This document shows positions 43,710-53,031 of a stretch of DNA of 64,000 nucleotides, one piece after another (within the stretch, counting starts at the first letter, position 1; each line of letters begins with the position of its first letter). The stretch lies in assembly GCF_002837185.1 (NCBI RefSeq), contig NZ_KZ478005.1, forward strand, positions 23,278 through 87,277. Reading direction: 5' to 3'. A model generated the notes under the pieces. The model was not told where the DNA came from. It searched no databases and was given only the letters and a program-made list of their open reading frames with translations. The position numbers and the translations under genes were made by a program. The DNA comes from Pseudomonas fluorescens. Lineage in GTDB: Bacteria; Pseudomonadota; Gammaproteobacteria; Pseudomonadales; Pseudomonadaceae.

Positions 43710-45359
43710 TCACGCCACGGCCGCCTGGGCCTTGGCGATTTCCTGGTTACGCAAAATAAAGCGTTGCAGCTTGCCGCTGGGAGTCTTGGGCAAGTCGCTG
43801 ACGAATTCGATTTCCCGCGGATACGCATGGGCCGCCAGGCGCTTGCGCACATGCAGGCGTAACTCTTCGGCAAGTTCCGGGGTGGCGCGGTATTGCTCGT
43901 TGATCACCACGAAGGCTTTCACCAGCTCGGTGCGTTCGGGGCAAGGTTTGCCGACCACGGCAGCTTCGATCACAGCCGGGTGTTCGACCAGCGCGCTTTC
44001 CACGTCGAACGGCCCCACGCGGTAGCCGGACGTGGTAATCACGTCATCGCTGCGCCCGACAAAACTGATGCTGCCGTCCGGGTTGAGCTCCACGGTATCG
44101 CCACTGAGGTAGTACTTGCCGACGAAGGCTTTGGTTTTCACGCCCTCATAGCCGGCGAACCAGCACATCGGCGATTGCTCGCGGTCGATGGCAAGAATGC
44201 CGGGCTGACCGGCAGTCAATTCCTGGTGGTTGTCATCCAGTACCACGATGCGATGCCCCGGCGAGGCGAACCCCGCCGAGCCGACATGTACCGGATGCGC
44301 CAGGCCGTGGTGATTGCACAGCACCATGCCCAGCTCGGTTTGCCCGTAGTGGTCGTGAATGGTCACGCCGAGGTTGTCGGCGAACCAGCGAATCACCTCG
44401 GGGTTCAAGGGCTCGCCGGCGCTGCTGACGATGCGCAACCGGCCCTTGATCGAACGGGCAAACTGCTCGCCGCCGGCAATCAACAGTCGGTACGCGGTGG
44501 GCGAGCCGGTCAGGTTGGTGATGCCGTATTTGTTGATGACCCGGCAGGTGCTTTCCAGGGTGAACGGGCCATCGTAGAAGGTAATCGGATGCCCCATGGA
44601 CAGTGGCCCGGTCACGCCGAAATAGATGCCGTAGGCCCAGCCCGGATCGGCCACGTTCCAGAATGCGTCTTCGGGGCGCAGGTCCACCGCGTCGCGGGTA
44701 TAGGCCTGGAATGCGACAATCGCCTTGAGCGGCACCGACAGGGCTTTGGACGGCCCGGTGGTGCCCGAGGTGAACATCAGCAAAAAGGGCTCGTCCGCCC
44801 CCAGCAGCACGGGCTCGCAGGCATTGGAGTAATGGGGCAGTTCGGCCCAGAAGCTGAAATCGCCGCGCACCAGGCCTTCGCCTTTGGCCCCGGTGACCGT
44901 CACGATGGTCGGACAGCCCTCCACGTCCGCGAGCTTGGGCCGATTCACCGCATCGGTAACCACCAGGGCGGCGCCGGAACTGTTCAGGCGGTGCTCGATG
45001 GCCTTGGGCCCGAACGCCGTGAACAAAGGTTGATAGACCGCGCCGATACGCCAGGTGGCAAACACCACCACCAGCAGTTCAGCCGTGCGCGGCAACAAGC
45101 CGGCGACCTTGTCACCGCGCTTGATGCCCTGCCCCAGCAGGAAATTGGCAAAGCGTGCGGCCTGGTCCTGCAAGTCGGTAAAGGTGACCGTGGCGCTGCG
45201 CCCGTCCTTGCCCTCCCAGAACAGCGCGATGCGCCCAGGCAGCGCGTGACGGTCACAGCACTCCACACAGGCATTGAGCGCCTGCAGGTTGCCGGCCAGG
45301 GTCATGTCGACGGTGTGCTGATAATCGAATTCGGTGGTGGCGGCCAGGTAATCACGCAT
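43710..45359 (-). CDS. Acyl-CoA synthetase (AMP-forming)
   Basis: A 549-aa ANL-superfamily ligase with the P-loop-like motif LMFTSGTTGPSKALSVP, the motif DHYGQTELGM and the C-terminal lysine region SDLPKTPSGKLQRFILR. It activates a short- or medium-chain carboxylic acid to feed the downstream oxidation genes; the substrate is not predictable. It is the first gene of the operon (AAGGAA 8 nt before the ATG). The region upstream (45360-45563) should hold the promoter; no regulator gene lies next to it. Confidence 0.9.
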   Translation of the reverse strand: MRDYLAATTEFDYQHTVDMTLAGNLQALNACVECCDRHALPGRIALFWEGKDGRSATVTFTDLQDQAARFANFLLGQGIKRGDKVAGLLPRTAELLVVVFATWRIGAVYQPLFTAFGPKAIEHRLNSSGAALVVTDAVNRPKLADVEGCPTIVTVTGAKGEGLVRGDFSFWAELPHYSNACEPVLLGADEPFLLMFTSGTTGPSKALSVPLKAIVAFQAYTRDAVDLRPEDAFWNVADPGWAYGIYFGVTGPLSMGHPITFYDGPFTLESTCRVINKYGITNLTGSPTAYRLLIAGGEQFARSIKGRLRIVSSAGEPLNPEVIRWFADNLGVTIHDHYGQTELGMVLCNHHGLAHPVHVGSAGFASPGHRIVVLDDNHQELTAGQPGILAIDREQSPMCWFAGYEGVKTKAFVGKYYLSGDTVELNPDGSISFVGRSDDVITTSGYRVGPFDVESALVEHPAVIEAAVVGKPCPERTELVKAFVVINEQYRATPELAEELRLHVRKRLAAHAYPREIEFVSDLPKTPSGKLQRFILRNQEIAKAQAAVA

Positions 45360-45563
45360 CGCTTCAGTTCCTTGTGTGTTTTTGTTTTAAGGACACTTTT
45401 CAACCAGGTCAATCGCCTGCAAATAGTCGCTCCGCAGCGCTGGCACCAGCAATGGTCAAAGCCGCCAACATGGCTGACTGGTTTGGCCAATCCGGTTTGA
45501 CACTCGCCCTGCACTGGCCGAAGCTTGAGACTTTGTACCCGTACCCTGCCTTCGGACGCCTGC

Positions 45564-46622
45564 ATGTCAAAGTCACGCCGTTACTCCATCATCGGCCTGT
45601 GCGCCCTGTTGTCGATTGTGTTGATCACCTGGTTTTTCTCCCGCGCAACGCCCGTGGCCGTGCCCCCGGCGATTGCCCACGGTTATTCCAAGGCCTTGAA
45701 GCAGGCGCGCAACGGTGAGCCGGGCGCGGCGCGGGTGTTGTATCAACAGCTGGGGCGGCCGGACCTGTCACCTGAGCGGCGCGCTGCGCTGCATGCCGAG
45801 CTGCCCAACTACCCCAGCCCCCAGGCACTGAAACTGGCGGATAAAGACCTGGCTGATGACTCGCCAGTGGTGCGTGAAGCGGCGATCCACAGCATTGTCG
45901 GCCTGGTGCCGACCGGCCAGCGCACGTTGTTACTCGGCCCGGCGCTGGAGGATCCCGAACAGGCAGTGCGCTTTGCCGCCGCCAACGCCCTGCTCGGCCT
46001 GTCGCCGGATACCCTGGGCCTGTATTTCGGCCCGCTGCAGCAAGTGCTCGACGAATTCGCCAAAACCCTCAAGGCCCGACCCGAAACAGCCGAAGGCTGG
46101 ATTCAATTGGCGCGCCTGTATATCCACAGCGCCCTGCTGCCGGACGCGCAACATGCGCTGCAGCAGGCCATGCGCTTGCAACCGGACAACCTGCAAGCGG
46201 TGGTGGCGCAGATCGAGCTGCTGGATAAACAGGGCAAGACCGACGAATCGCGCCAGCTGCTGGCGCAGCAATTGGCGGCGCACCCGGAATCGGCCTATCT
46301 GCAACATGCCTTGGGCATGTGGCTGCTGCACCATGGCGAACGCCCCTATGCCCTGCTCGGCCTGTCCAAAGCGGTAGAGCTGGAGCCGGACAATCAGGAT
46401 TACCGCTACGACCTCGCCACCACATTGCACGACCAGGAGGAGCTTGAGGCGGCCCAGCGGCAGTTGGAAGACATCGTCCAGCGCCACCCGGCGAATCGAA
46501 AGGCGCGGGTGCTGCTGGTCAATTATTGGAAAGAAAGCGGCCAGTTGCAGAACGTGCAAATACTGCTTGCACAGCTGGAGCAGCAGAATCCGGATGACCC
46601 GGCGTTGCAGCAGGGGCTGTGA
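45564..46622 (+). CDS. Membrane-anchored HEAT/TPR-repeat protein
   Basis: A 352-aa protein with one N-terminal transmembrane anchor (YSIIGLCALLSIVLITWFF). A HEAT-like repeat segment (about residues 95-150: DDSPVVREAAIHSIVGL..., DPEQAVRFAAANALLGL) follows, then five or so TPR units (for example WIQLARLYIHSALLPDAQHALQQAM). It is probably periplasmic and scaffolds protein contacts. The start ATG 45564 was chosen at the beginning of the membrane anchor. It resembles repeat proteins that accompany multihaem cytochromes or secretion systems, but no such genes are here. Confidence 0.7.
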   Translation: MSKSRRYSIIGLCALLSIVLITWFFSRATPVAVPPAIAHGYSKALKQARNGEPGAARVLYQQLGRPDLSPERRAALHAELPNYPSPQALKLADKDLADDSPVVREAAIHSIVGLVPTGQRTLLLGPALEDPEQAVRFAAANALLGLSPDTLGLYFGPLQQVLDEFAKTLKARPETAEGWIQLARLYIHSALLPDAQHALQQAMRLQPDNLQAVVAQIELLDKQGKTDESRQLLAQQLAAHPESAYLQHALGMWLLHHGERPYALLGLSKAVELEPDNQDYRYDLATTLHDQEELEAAQRQLEDIVQRHPANRKARVLLVNYWKESGQLQNVQILLAQLEQQNPDDPALQQGL

Positions 46623-46713
46623 CCACGCGCTGAAAACTTGTAAAAGTCGTCAGGTTTCTTACAAACGATTCAAAACGTTGAACCGCCACAAGCCGCTAAG
46701 GTCAAGTGAATAT

Positions 46714-46733
46714 GGCACGCCCAACGGCGTGCC
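46714..46733. repeat. Perfect 8-bp hairpin before the KaiC-like gene
   Basis: GGCACGCC and GGCGTGCC pair with a CAAC loop. It lies between the TPR gene and the KaiC-like gene, 30 bp before its start. There is no T-tract, so it may be a terminator for the upstream gene or a leader structure. Confidence 0.5.
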
Positions 46734-46763
46734 CTGAAAACGTACGTGACCTGAGGGCACTTC

Positions 46764-48266
46764 TTGTCTACATCAAATTCGCTTTTGAGTGAAAAGGCAG
46801 CCACCGGCATCGATGGTCTGGATGACATTCTTTCCGGGGGGCTATCGCGCAGCCATTTGTTCCTCCTGGAGGGCGAGCCCGGCACGGGTAAAACCACCGT
46901 GGCCCTGCACTTCTTGCAGGCAGGCGCGAAAAACGGTGAAAAATCGCTGTATATCACCTTGTCCGAAACCGAACGTGAGCTGCGCCAGGGTGCCAAGTCT
47001 CATGGCTGGGACCTGGACGACAACATTCACATCTTCGAATTGACCCCGCCGGAAAGCCTGCTCAACGCTGAGCACCAGCAGAGCCTGCTGTACTCCTCGG
47101 ATCTGGAGCTGGGCGAAGCCACGCGGCAGATTTTCGAAGTGGTGGAACGGGTCAAGCCCACTCGCGTAGTGGTCGACAGCCTGTCCGAGATACGCCTGTT
47201 GGCGCAAAGCTCCCTGCGCTATCGCCGGCAGATCCTGGCGATCAAGCATTACTTCGTCCGCTATGACGCCACGGTGCTGCTGCTCGACGACCTGACCACC
47301 GAATCCCTCGACAAGACCGTGCACAGCGTGGCCCACGGCGTGATTCGCCTGGAAGAACTGACGCCCAGCTACGGTGCCGAACGTCGCCGAGTGCGGGTGG
47401 TGAAGTACCGGGGCCAGAAGTACCGTGGCGGTTTTCATGATTTCACAATCATGGGCGACGGCGTGCACGTGTTCCCGCGCCTGGTGGCGGCCGAACATCG
47501 CGGCGGCTACACGCGCCAGACCATGAGCAGCGGTATCGCCGAACTCGATGCCTTGATGGGCGGCGGCGTCGAGACCGGCTCCAGCAGCCTGATCCTTGGC
47601 CCGGCCGGCACCGGTAAATCGCTGATTTCCATGGTTTTCGCCGCTGCTGCGGTAGCGCGTGGCGAAAAAGCCGCGCTGTTCATCTTTGACGAAGAGATGG
47701 GCCTGCTGTTCGAGCGCATGAAAAACATGGGCATCGACCTGGCTGCGCTGCAAGCCACCGGTAACCTGCTGATCGAACAGGTCGACGCGGCCGAGCTGTC
47801 TCCCGGTGAATTCTCACACCGGGTACGCCGCTGCGTGGACGAAGGCGGCATCAATACCGTGGTGATTGACAGTATCAACGGCTACCAGGCGGCGATGCCG
47901 GAAGAGAACGCACTGATCCTGCATATGCACGAACTCCTTCTCTACCTCAACCGACGGGGCGCCGCGACGTTCATGACCGTCGCCCAGCATGGCCTGGTCG
48001 GCGATATGCAGACGCCCGTGGACATCACCTACCTGGCCGATACCGTGATCCTGCTGCGTTACTTCGAAGCGCTGGGCAAGGTCCGGCGGGCCATTTCCAT
48101 CATCAAGAAACGCACCGGTACCCACGAATCAACGATTCGCGAATACCGCATCAGCAGTAATGGCCTGACCGTCGGCCAACCTCTGGACAATTTCCAGGGC
48201 GTGCTGCGCGGCATTCCGATTTATATGGGCGCCGGCTCGCCTCTGCTCAAGGAAGAGCAAGTGTGA
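46764..48266 (+). CDS. KaiC-like RecA-fold ATPase (two domains)
   Basis: A 500-aa protein with two RecA/KaiC domains. Walker A motifs are GEPGTGKTT (residues 37-45) and GPAGTGKSL (279-287), and Walker B-type segments follow (TRVVVDSLSEIRLL; NTVVIDSINGYQ). This is the KaiC layout, as in clock ATPases, but no kaiA or kaiB is nearby. The start is TTG 46764 with GAGGG upstream. The next gene, a hybrid kinase, starts in a GTGA overlap with its stop, so KaiC-like signalling and a two-component kinase are translated together. Confidence 0.88.
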   Translation: MSTSNSLLSEKAATGIDGLDDILSGGLSRSHLFLLEGEPGTGKTTVALHFLQAGAKNGEKSLYITLSETERELRQGAKSHGWDLDDNIHIFELTPPESLLNAEHQQSLLYSSDLELGEATRQIFEVVERVKPTRVVVDSLSEIRLLAQSSLRYRRQILAIKHYFVRYDATVLLLDDLTTESLDKTVHSVAHGVIRLEELTPSYGAERRRVRVVKYRGQKYRGGFHDFTIMGDGVHVFPRLVAAEHRGGYTRQTMSSGIAELDALMGGGVETGSSSLILGPAGTGKSLISMVFAAAAVARGEKAALFIFDEEMGLLFERMKNMGIDLAALQATGNLLIEQVDAAELSPGEFSHRVRRCVDEGGINTVVIDSINGYQAAMPEENALILHMHELLLYLNRRGAATFMTVAQHGLVGDMQTPVDITYLADTVILLRYFEALGKVRRAISIIKKRTGTHESTIREYRISSNGLTVGQPLDNFQGVLRGIPIYMGAGSPLLKEEQV

Positions 48267-49933
48267 CGTCCCTGTCCCCGGTCTTTGAACGCGCCATTAT
48301 TCTTGCGCCTTTGGGGCGCGACAGTTCATTGGCGCTGATGATGCTCAATGAAGCCGGCTACCAGGGTGTGGTCGCCAGCAATCTCACCGACTTGTGCGAG
48401 GCGCTGAACGAGGGTGCCGGCGTGCTCATTATCGCCGCCGAAGCTTTACGTGGCGTGGACATGGAACCTTTGCTGGAGTACCTGCACCGGCAACCGGCCT
48501 GGTCCGACCTGCCCATTGTGCTGATGACCCATCACGGCGGCAGCGAGCAAAATGGCTCATCGCACCTGAGCGGGCTGCTGGGCAACGTGACCTTCCTTGA
48601 GCGCCCGTTCCATCCTGTGACCCTGATCAGCCTGGTCAGTACCGCCCTGCGCGGGCGGCGGCGGCAATACGAAGCACGGGACCGCCTGCTCGACCTGGGC
48701 GCCAGTGAGTTGCGCCTGCAACGCACCCTGGAAACCCTTGAGCAGCAGGTGGAAGAGCGTACCGCGCAATTGCGCAGCAATGAAGAAGCCTTGCGCCAGT
48801 CGCAGAAAATGGAAGCCGTCGGCCAGTTGACCGGCGGCATCGCCCATGACTTCAACAATATGCTGACCGGGATCATCGGGAGCCTGGAATTGCTGCGACG
48901 ACGTGTAGCGCGGGGCAAGCTGGACGATCTGGACGGCCTGATCGACCTGGGCGTCACCTCGGCCAACCGGGCCGCCGGCCTCACCCACCGCCTGCTGGCG
49001 TTCTCGCGCAGGCAGTCGCTGGACCCGAAGCCCGTGGAGATCAACCAATTGGTCACCTCCATGGGCGAATTGCTGCAACGCAGTATCAATGAAAGCATCT
49101 GCCTGCACATGCGTCTCAGCGACAGCCTGTGGACCGCCGAGGCCGACCCCAATCAACTGGAAAGCGCCCTGCTCAACCTGGTGATCAACGCACGTGATGC
49201 CATGCCCGGCGGTGGCAACCTGACCGTGGAAACCACTAACCGCCACCTCGACAGCGTATTTACCGCCGCCTATGGCACCTTGAGCCCTGGCGATTACGTG
49301 GAGTTGAGTGTCAGTGACACCGGTTGCGGCATTCCGGAAAGCGTCATGGGCCGGGTGTTCGACCCGTTCTTCACCACCAAGCCGATCGGCCAGGGCACCG
49401 GCCTGGGCTTGTCGATGATCTATGGGTTTGCCCGGCAGTCCCGTGGCCACGTCACCCTGCACAGCGAAGTCGGCATAGGCACCACCGTCAGCTTGTTCCT
49501 GCCCCGCTTTGTGGGAGAGGTCATCGCTGACGCCGTGGTAAACCCGGCCATGCTGCCATTCGCCAATGACGGTGAAACGGTGCTGATCGTTGAAGATGAC
49601 CCGGCTGTACGGGTGCTCGTCAGCGCCGTATTGAAAGAGTTGGGCTATGCCTTTGTCGAAGCCGGTGACGCCACCACTGCGGTGCCGATCATCGAGTCAG
49701 AGCAGCGTATCGACCTGCTGATCAGTGATGTCGGGCTGCCCGGCATGAACGGACGGCAATTGGCGGAAATCGGACGGCAGATCCGTCCGGACCTCAAGGT
49801 GCTGTTCATCACCGGATACGCAGAACACGCGGCTGTGCGGGGAGGTTTTCTGGACCCGGGGATGCAGTTGATTACCAAGCCGTTCACCTTTGATTTATTG
49901 ACGGCAAAGGTTCGGGAAATGATCCAGGCGTAG
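48263..49933 (+). CDS. Hybrid sensor histidine kinase with C-terminal receiver
   Basis: A 556-aa soluble kinase. The first 130 residues look like a receiver-fold pseudo-domain without a clear phospho-acceptor. A coiled-coil (about 150-185) leads to the HisKA domain with H195 (GGIAHDFNNM), then HATPase (NLVINARDAMPGGG, SDTGCGIPESV, GQGTGLGLSMIYG), then a receiver with D489 (LLISDVGLPGMNG). The GTG start overlaps the KaiC-like stop. It probably relays the state of the KaiC-like ATPase, which is inference from the gene overlap. Confidence 0.9.
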   Translation: MTSLSPVFERAIILAPLGRDSSLALMMLNEAGYQGVVASNLTDLCEALNEGAGVLIIAAEALRGVDMEPLLEYLHRQPAWSDLPIVLMTHHGGSEQNGSSHLSGLLGNVTFLERPFHPVTLISLVSTALRGRRRQYEARDRLLDLGASELRLQRTLETLEQQVEERTAQLRSNEEALRQSQKMEAVGQLTGGIAHDFNNMLTGIIGSLELLRRRVARGKLDDLDGLIDLGVTSANRAAGLTHRLLAFSRRQSLDPKPVEINQLVTSMGELLQRSINESICLHMRLSDSLWTAEADPNQLESALLNLVINARDAMPGGGNLTVETTNRHLDSVFTAAYGTLSPGDYVELSVSDTGCGIPESVMGRVFDPFFTTKPIGQGTGLGLSMIYGFARQSRGHVTLHSEVGIGTTVSLFLPRFVGEVIADAVVNPAMLPFANDGETVLIVEDDPAVRVLVSAVLKELGYAFVEAGDATTAVPIIESEQRIDLLISDVGLPGMNGRQLAEIGRQIRPDLKVLFITGYAEHAAVRGGFLDPGMQLITKPFTFDLLTAKVREMIQA

Positions 49934-49952
49934 ATACCCAGCGTATCTACGC
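49928..49952. terminator. Convergent terminator between kinase and response regulator
   Basis: A perfect 10-bp stem (GCGTAGATAC and its complement, 5-nt loop) overlaps the kinase stop codon and ends 9 bp before the stop of the opposite-strand response regulator. Confidence 0.65.
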
Positions 49953-49961
49953 GCTGCGACG

Positions 49962-50339
49962 TCAGGCCAGCAAGCGCTGTATGTGCTCCTGCAGCGTATC
50001 CAGATCAAACGGCTTGGCCAGAATCGGCGCGTTGCGCGTAATCGGGCTGTTGCAATCAAGGATTTCCTGCGGGTAACCACTGATAAAGATTACTTTCAAT
50101 TCCGGCCTCACCTTGAGCGCCGGCTCGGCGATCTGTACGCCGGAAATGCCGCCGGGCAGGCGGTAATCCGTGACCATCAAATCCAGGTGCGGTTTGGTCG
50201 CGAGAATTTCAAAGGCTTCTTTGCCATTGACGGCCTTCAATACCCGATAACCCAGGCCAGCCAGGTATTCACCCAGCACAAACATAATGGATTCGTCGTC
50301 TTCGACGATCAGTACGACATCTTGTGCATCTTCACTCAT
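49962..50339 (-). CDS. Single-domain response regulator
   Basis: A 125-aa receiver domain only. The acidic pocket is VEDDE, the phospho-acceptor is D58 (MVTDYRLPGG), the switch threonine/serine is ISG, and the conserved lysine is in LAKPFD. It has no output domain, so it is a CheY/Spo0F-like relay. It is 78 bp from the upstream REC-kinase gene on the same strand and may receive phosphate from it or from the KaiC-linked kinase. Confidence 0.92.
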   Translation of the reverse strand: MSEDAQDVVLIVEDDESIMFVLGEYLAGLGYRVLKAVNGKEAFEILATKPHLDLMVTDYRLPGGISGVQIAEPALKVRPELKVIFISGYPQEILDCNSPITRNAPILAKPFDLDTLQEHIQRLLA

Positions 50340-50417
50340 GGGAAGCCTATGTCCAGTCAGTAGCTGGTGTTACGACCATGGGGTCACGTAGAGGTTGCGT
50401 CCAGCTGACGATTGATT

Positions 50418-51611
50418 TCATGCCGTTGCCTGAAGTGGCAGACAGACCCGAAACAACGCGCCCTCGCCTATCTGGCTTTCAACCTCGATGGTGCCGCCAT
50501 GGGCCGCGACGATCTGTTCGGAAATGAATAGCCCCAGTCCCAGGCCGGCCGCCGCATGGCTGACGGAAACCCGCTCGAATTGCTGGAAAATGCGCTTCTG
50601 GTTCTCCTCGCTGATGCCGATGCCATGGTCGCGCACTTCCACACAGGCCTCGCCATGTTCTGCATACACGCGCACTTCGACCGGGCTCTTGGCGCCGTAG
50701 CGCAAGGCATTGGTCAACAGGTTGGTAACGACCTGCTCGATACGAAACTCATCCCAATGGCCCTCGACCGGCCCGTCAGCCACCAGGTCCATCGACGATT
50801 CGGCGGCAGCGACCTGCGGCTCGAAGTTGTGCACCAGGTTGCGTACCAGTTGCGCCAGGTCGAAGCGCGCCGGGCGTATCGATAGCTTGCCGGTGCGGAT
50901 ACGCGACACGTCGAGCATGTCCTCGATCAGGCGGATCAGGCTCTTGATCTGGCGCTCATCGCGGTCGACCATCGCGTGCATCTTGTCCAGGGTGAACGCC
51001 GCCGCGTTGTCCCGGGCCAGGTGCATCTTGCGCAACTGGGTTTCCAGGATCAGCCCGTTCAGTGGCGTTCGCACTTCGTGGGCGACGATCGACATGAAGT
51101 CATCGCGCATGCGCACCGCCTGTTCCAGCTCGGCCTGGGTGGCCTGCAGGCGCGTGAGCAGCAGTTCCTGCTCGCGGCGGCTGCGCTCTAGGGCTTCGAC
51201 CTGCAGCTTCATCGCCTTGCTCTGGCGGTACAGGTCAACGAATACATTGACCTTGCTCTTCACCGCGTGAATATCCAGCGGCTTGTGCAGGAAGTCCACC
51301 GCGCCGCTTTCGTAGCCCTTGAAGGCGTAATTGAGTTCGCGGCCGGCGGCGCTGACGAACACAATCGGGATGTTCTTGGTCTTTTCGGTGCCGCGCATCA
51401 GTTCGGCCAGCTCGAAACCGTTCATGCCAGGCATCTGCACGTCGAGGATCGCCATGGCGAATTCATGTTCCAGCAACAGTGACAATGCTTCGTCGGCACT
51501 CAATGCCTTGAATACCTGGCGGTCTTCGCGCTTGATCAGCGCTTCGAGGGCCAGCAGGTTTTCCGGCAGATCGTCGACGATCAGCAGTTTGGCCTGGACA
51601 GTACTTAACAT
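50418..51611 (-). CDS. Response regulator/histidine kinase fusion (REC-HisKA-HATPase)
   Basis: A 397-aa protein with an N-terminal receiver (D57 in AILDVQMPGMNG), a coiled-coil (about residues 125-170), HisKA with H178 (SIVAHEVRTPLNG) and HATPase (NLLTNALRYGAKS, RDHGIGI, AAGLGLGLFISEQI). The receiver could gate the kinase. Its ATG lies inside the end of the CheB gene (7-bp overlap). It ends the operon that begins with the giant hybrid kinase at 56535. Confidence 0.92.
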   Translation of the reverse strand: MLSTVQAKLLIVDDLPENLLALEALIKREDRQVFKALSADEALSLLLEHEFAMAILDVQMPGMNGFELAELMRGTEKTKNIPIVFVSAAGRELNYAFKGYESGAVDFLHKPLDIHAVKSKVNVFVDLYRQSKAMKLQVEALERSRREQELLLTRLQATQAELEQAVRMRDDFMSIVAHEVRTPLNGLILETQLRKMHLARDNAAAFTLDKMHAMVDRDERQIKSLIRLIEDMLDVSRIRTGKLSIRPARFDLAQLVRNLVHNFEPQVAAAESSMDLVADGPVEGHWDEFRIEQVVTNLLTNALRYGAKSPVEVRVYAEHGEACVEVRDHGIGISEENQKRIFQQFERVSVSHAAAGLGLGLFISEQIVAAHGGTIEVESQIGEGALFRVCLPLQATA

Positions 51612-52204
51612 GGGGAAGGTTCCAGGGAAGCCAGCAATGAGCCAATCCGGCTCAAGGAAAGAATATGGTCAGGTGTGTGCAGCGCCAGCGCCGCCAGGGG
51701 CATTACGGCAATCCGGGCCTCGGCGGGGTCTTGTACAACGGTGGTGCCGCCCGATTGCTTGACATAGGCCAACCCGCGCGCGCCGTCCTGGTTGGCGCCG
51801 GTCAGCAGGATCGCCAGCAGGCCTGGCCCGTAGGCATCGGCGGCCGAGGCGAAGAGAAAATCGATGGCCGGCCGGGAATGGTGCACGCGTTCCTCCTGGC
51901 TCATCGACAAGCTGCGATCCTCTTCCACCGACAAATGATAGCCGGGACCGGCGAAATACAGGGTGCCCGCCTCGATCGACTCCTTGTCCCGCGCTTCTTT
52001 CACCGGAATGCGCAAGCGTCGCGCGAAGACGTCGGCCAACTGGCTGCGACGTTCATCCGGCAGGTGCAGCACGGCAATGATCGGCAGGCCGAATGTGTCC
52101 GGCAATTCGCCAAAAATACTCAGCAACGCCTCCACGCCGCCGGCTGAGGCGCCGACGACAATGGCTTCAATCCCTGGAATCGGGGTGCTGGCGGCATCGC
52201 TCAT
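51605..52204 (-). CDS. CheB-type methylesterase lacking a receiver domain
   Basis: A 199-aa catalytic CheB domain. The triad is visible: Ser in VGASAGGVEALL, His in VLHLPDERRSQL, and Asp in LTGANQDGARGL. There is no N-terminal receiver, unlike chemotaxis CheB, so its activity is probably not phosphorylation-controlled in the usual way. It starts at ATG 52204, overlapping the CheR stop (ATGA). With CheR it forms a methylation/demethylation pair without a chemoreceptor in this operon. Confidence 0.93.
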   Translation of the reverse strand: MSDAASTPIPGIEAIVVGASAGGVEALLSIFGELPDTFGLPIIAVLHLPDERRSQLADVFARRLRIPVKEARDKESIEAGTLYFAGPGYHLSVEEDRSLSMSQEERVHHSRPAIDFLFASAADAYGPGLLAILLTGANQDGARGLAYVKQSGGTTVVQDPAEARIAVMPLAALALHTPDHILSLSRIGSLLASLEPSPC

Positions 52205-53031
52205 GATTTGCGGTAGATCCGTTCCTGTTTGACCAAGGGTTCGAATTGCTTGCTGTAGGCTGAAAAATCCAGGGTTTCCTTGCTGCCCAATACCAGGAAG
52301 CCGCGATGACACAGCGACTCATGAAACAACCCAAACGCCCTGTCTTGCAACTTTTTATTGAAATAAATCAGTACGTTGCGACATGAAATTAACTGAGTTT
52401 CTGAGAATACACTGTCGGTCGCCAAGCTATGATCGGCGAACGTGACGTTCTCGCGCAGGGTCTTGTCGAAGATCGCGTTATCGTAAGCCGCCGTGTAGTA
52501 GTCGGCAAATGAACGCTGGCCACCGGCCTGCTGATAGTTAGCCGTGTAGGCGCGCACGTTCTCCAGGGAAAAGATGCCCTGCTTGGCTTTGTCCAGCGAG
52601 GCCGGGTTGATGTCGGTGGCGTAGATGATGGTGCGTTCGAGCAAGCCCTCTTCGCGCAGCAGGATCGCCATGGAGTACACCTCCTCGCCGGTGCTGCAGC
52701 CGGCGATCCAGATCTTGATCGACGGGTAGGTCTTGAGCAACGGCACGACTTCCCGGCGAATCGCCAGAAAGTGCGACGGGTCGCGAAACATCTCGCTCAC
52801 CGGGATGGTCAGGAACTGCAGCAATTGCATGAACGCGGCCGGGTCGTGCAGCACGCGCTCCTGCAGCGCGGAAATGGTCGCGCAGTCGAACTGGCGCAAG
52901 GCATGGGCCACTCGCCGCTTGACCGACGCACCGGAGTAGTCGCGAAAGTCGTAGCTGTACTTGAGGTAAATCGCCTCGATCAACAGGCGCAGCTCGATGT
53001 CGCTGCTTTTGTCCAAGAAACTTCGCTCCAC
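52201..53031 (-). CDS. CheR-type protein-glutamate methyltransferase
   Basis: A 276-aa methyltransferase with an N-terminal CheR all-alpha domain (about residues 15-70) and the SAM-binding region IWIAGCSTGEEVYSMAILL. Residues near LISCRNVLIYFNKK match the conserved NVLIYF motif. The start is GTG 53031, directly after the stop of the sensor kinase gene. CheR proteins normally methylate receptor glutamates; here the target could be the sensor kinase itself. Confidence 0.93.
   Translation of the reverse strand: MERSFLDKSSDIELRLLIEAIYLKYSYDFRDYSGASVKRRVAHALRQFDCATISALQERVLHDPAAFMQLLQFLTIPVSEMFRDPSHFLAIRREVVPLLKTYPSIKIWIAGCSTGEEVYSMAILLREEGLLERTIIYATDINPASLDKAKQGIFSLENVRAYTANYQQAGGQRSFADYYTAAYDNAIFDKTLRENVTFADHSLATDSVFSETQLISCRNVLIYFNKKLQDRAFGLFHESLCHRGFLVLGSKETLDFSAYSKQFEPLVKQERIYRKS

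Noticed and set aside
43893..45500. A 535-codon plus-strand frame opposite the acyl-CoA synthetase
   Set aside because: It is a shadow of the ligase gene; no domain or ribosome-binding site supports it.
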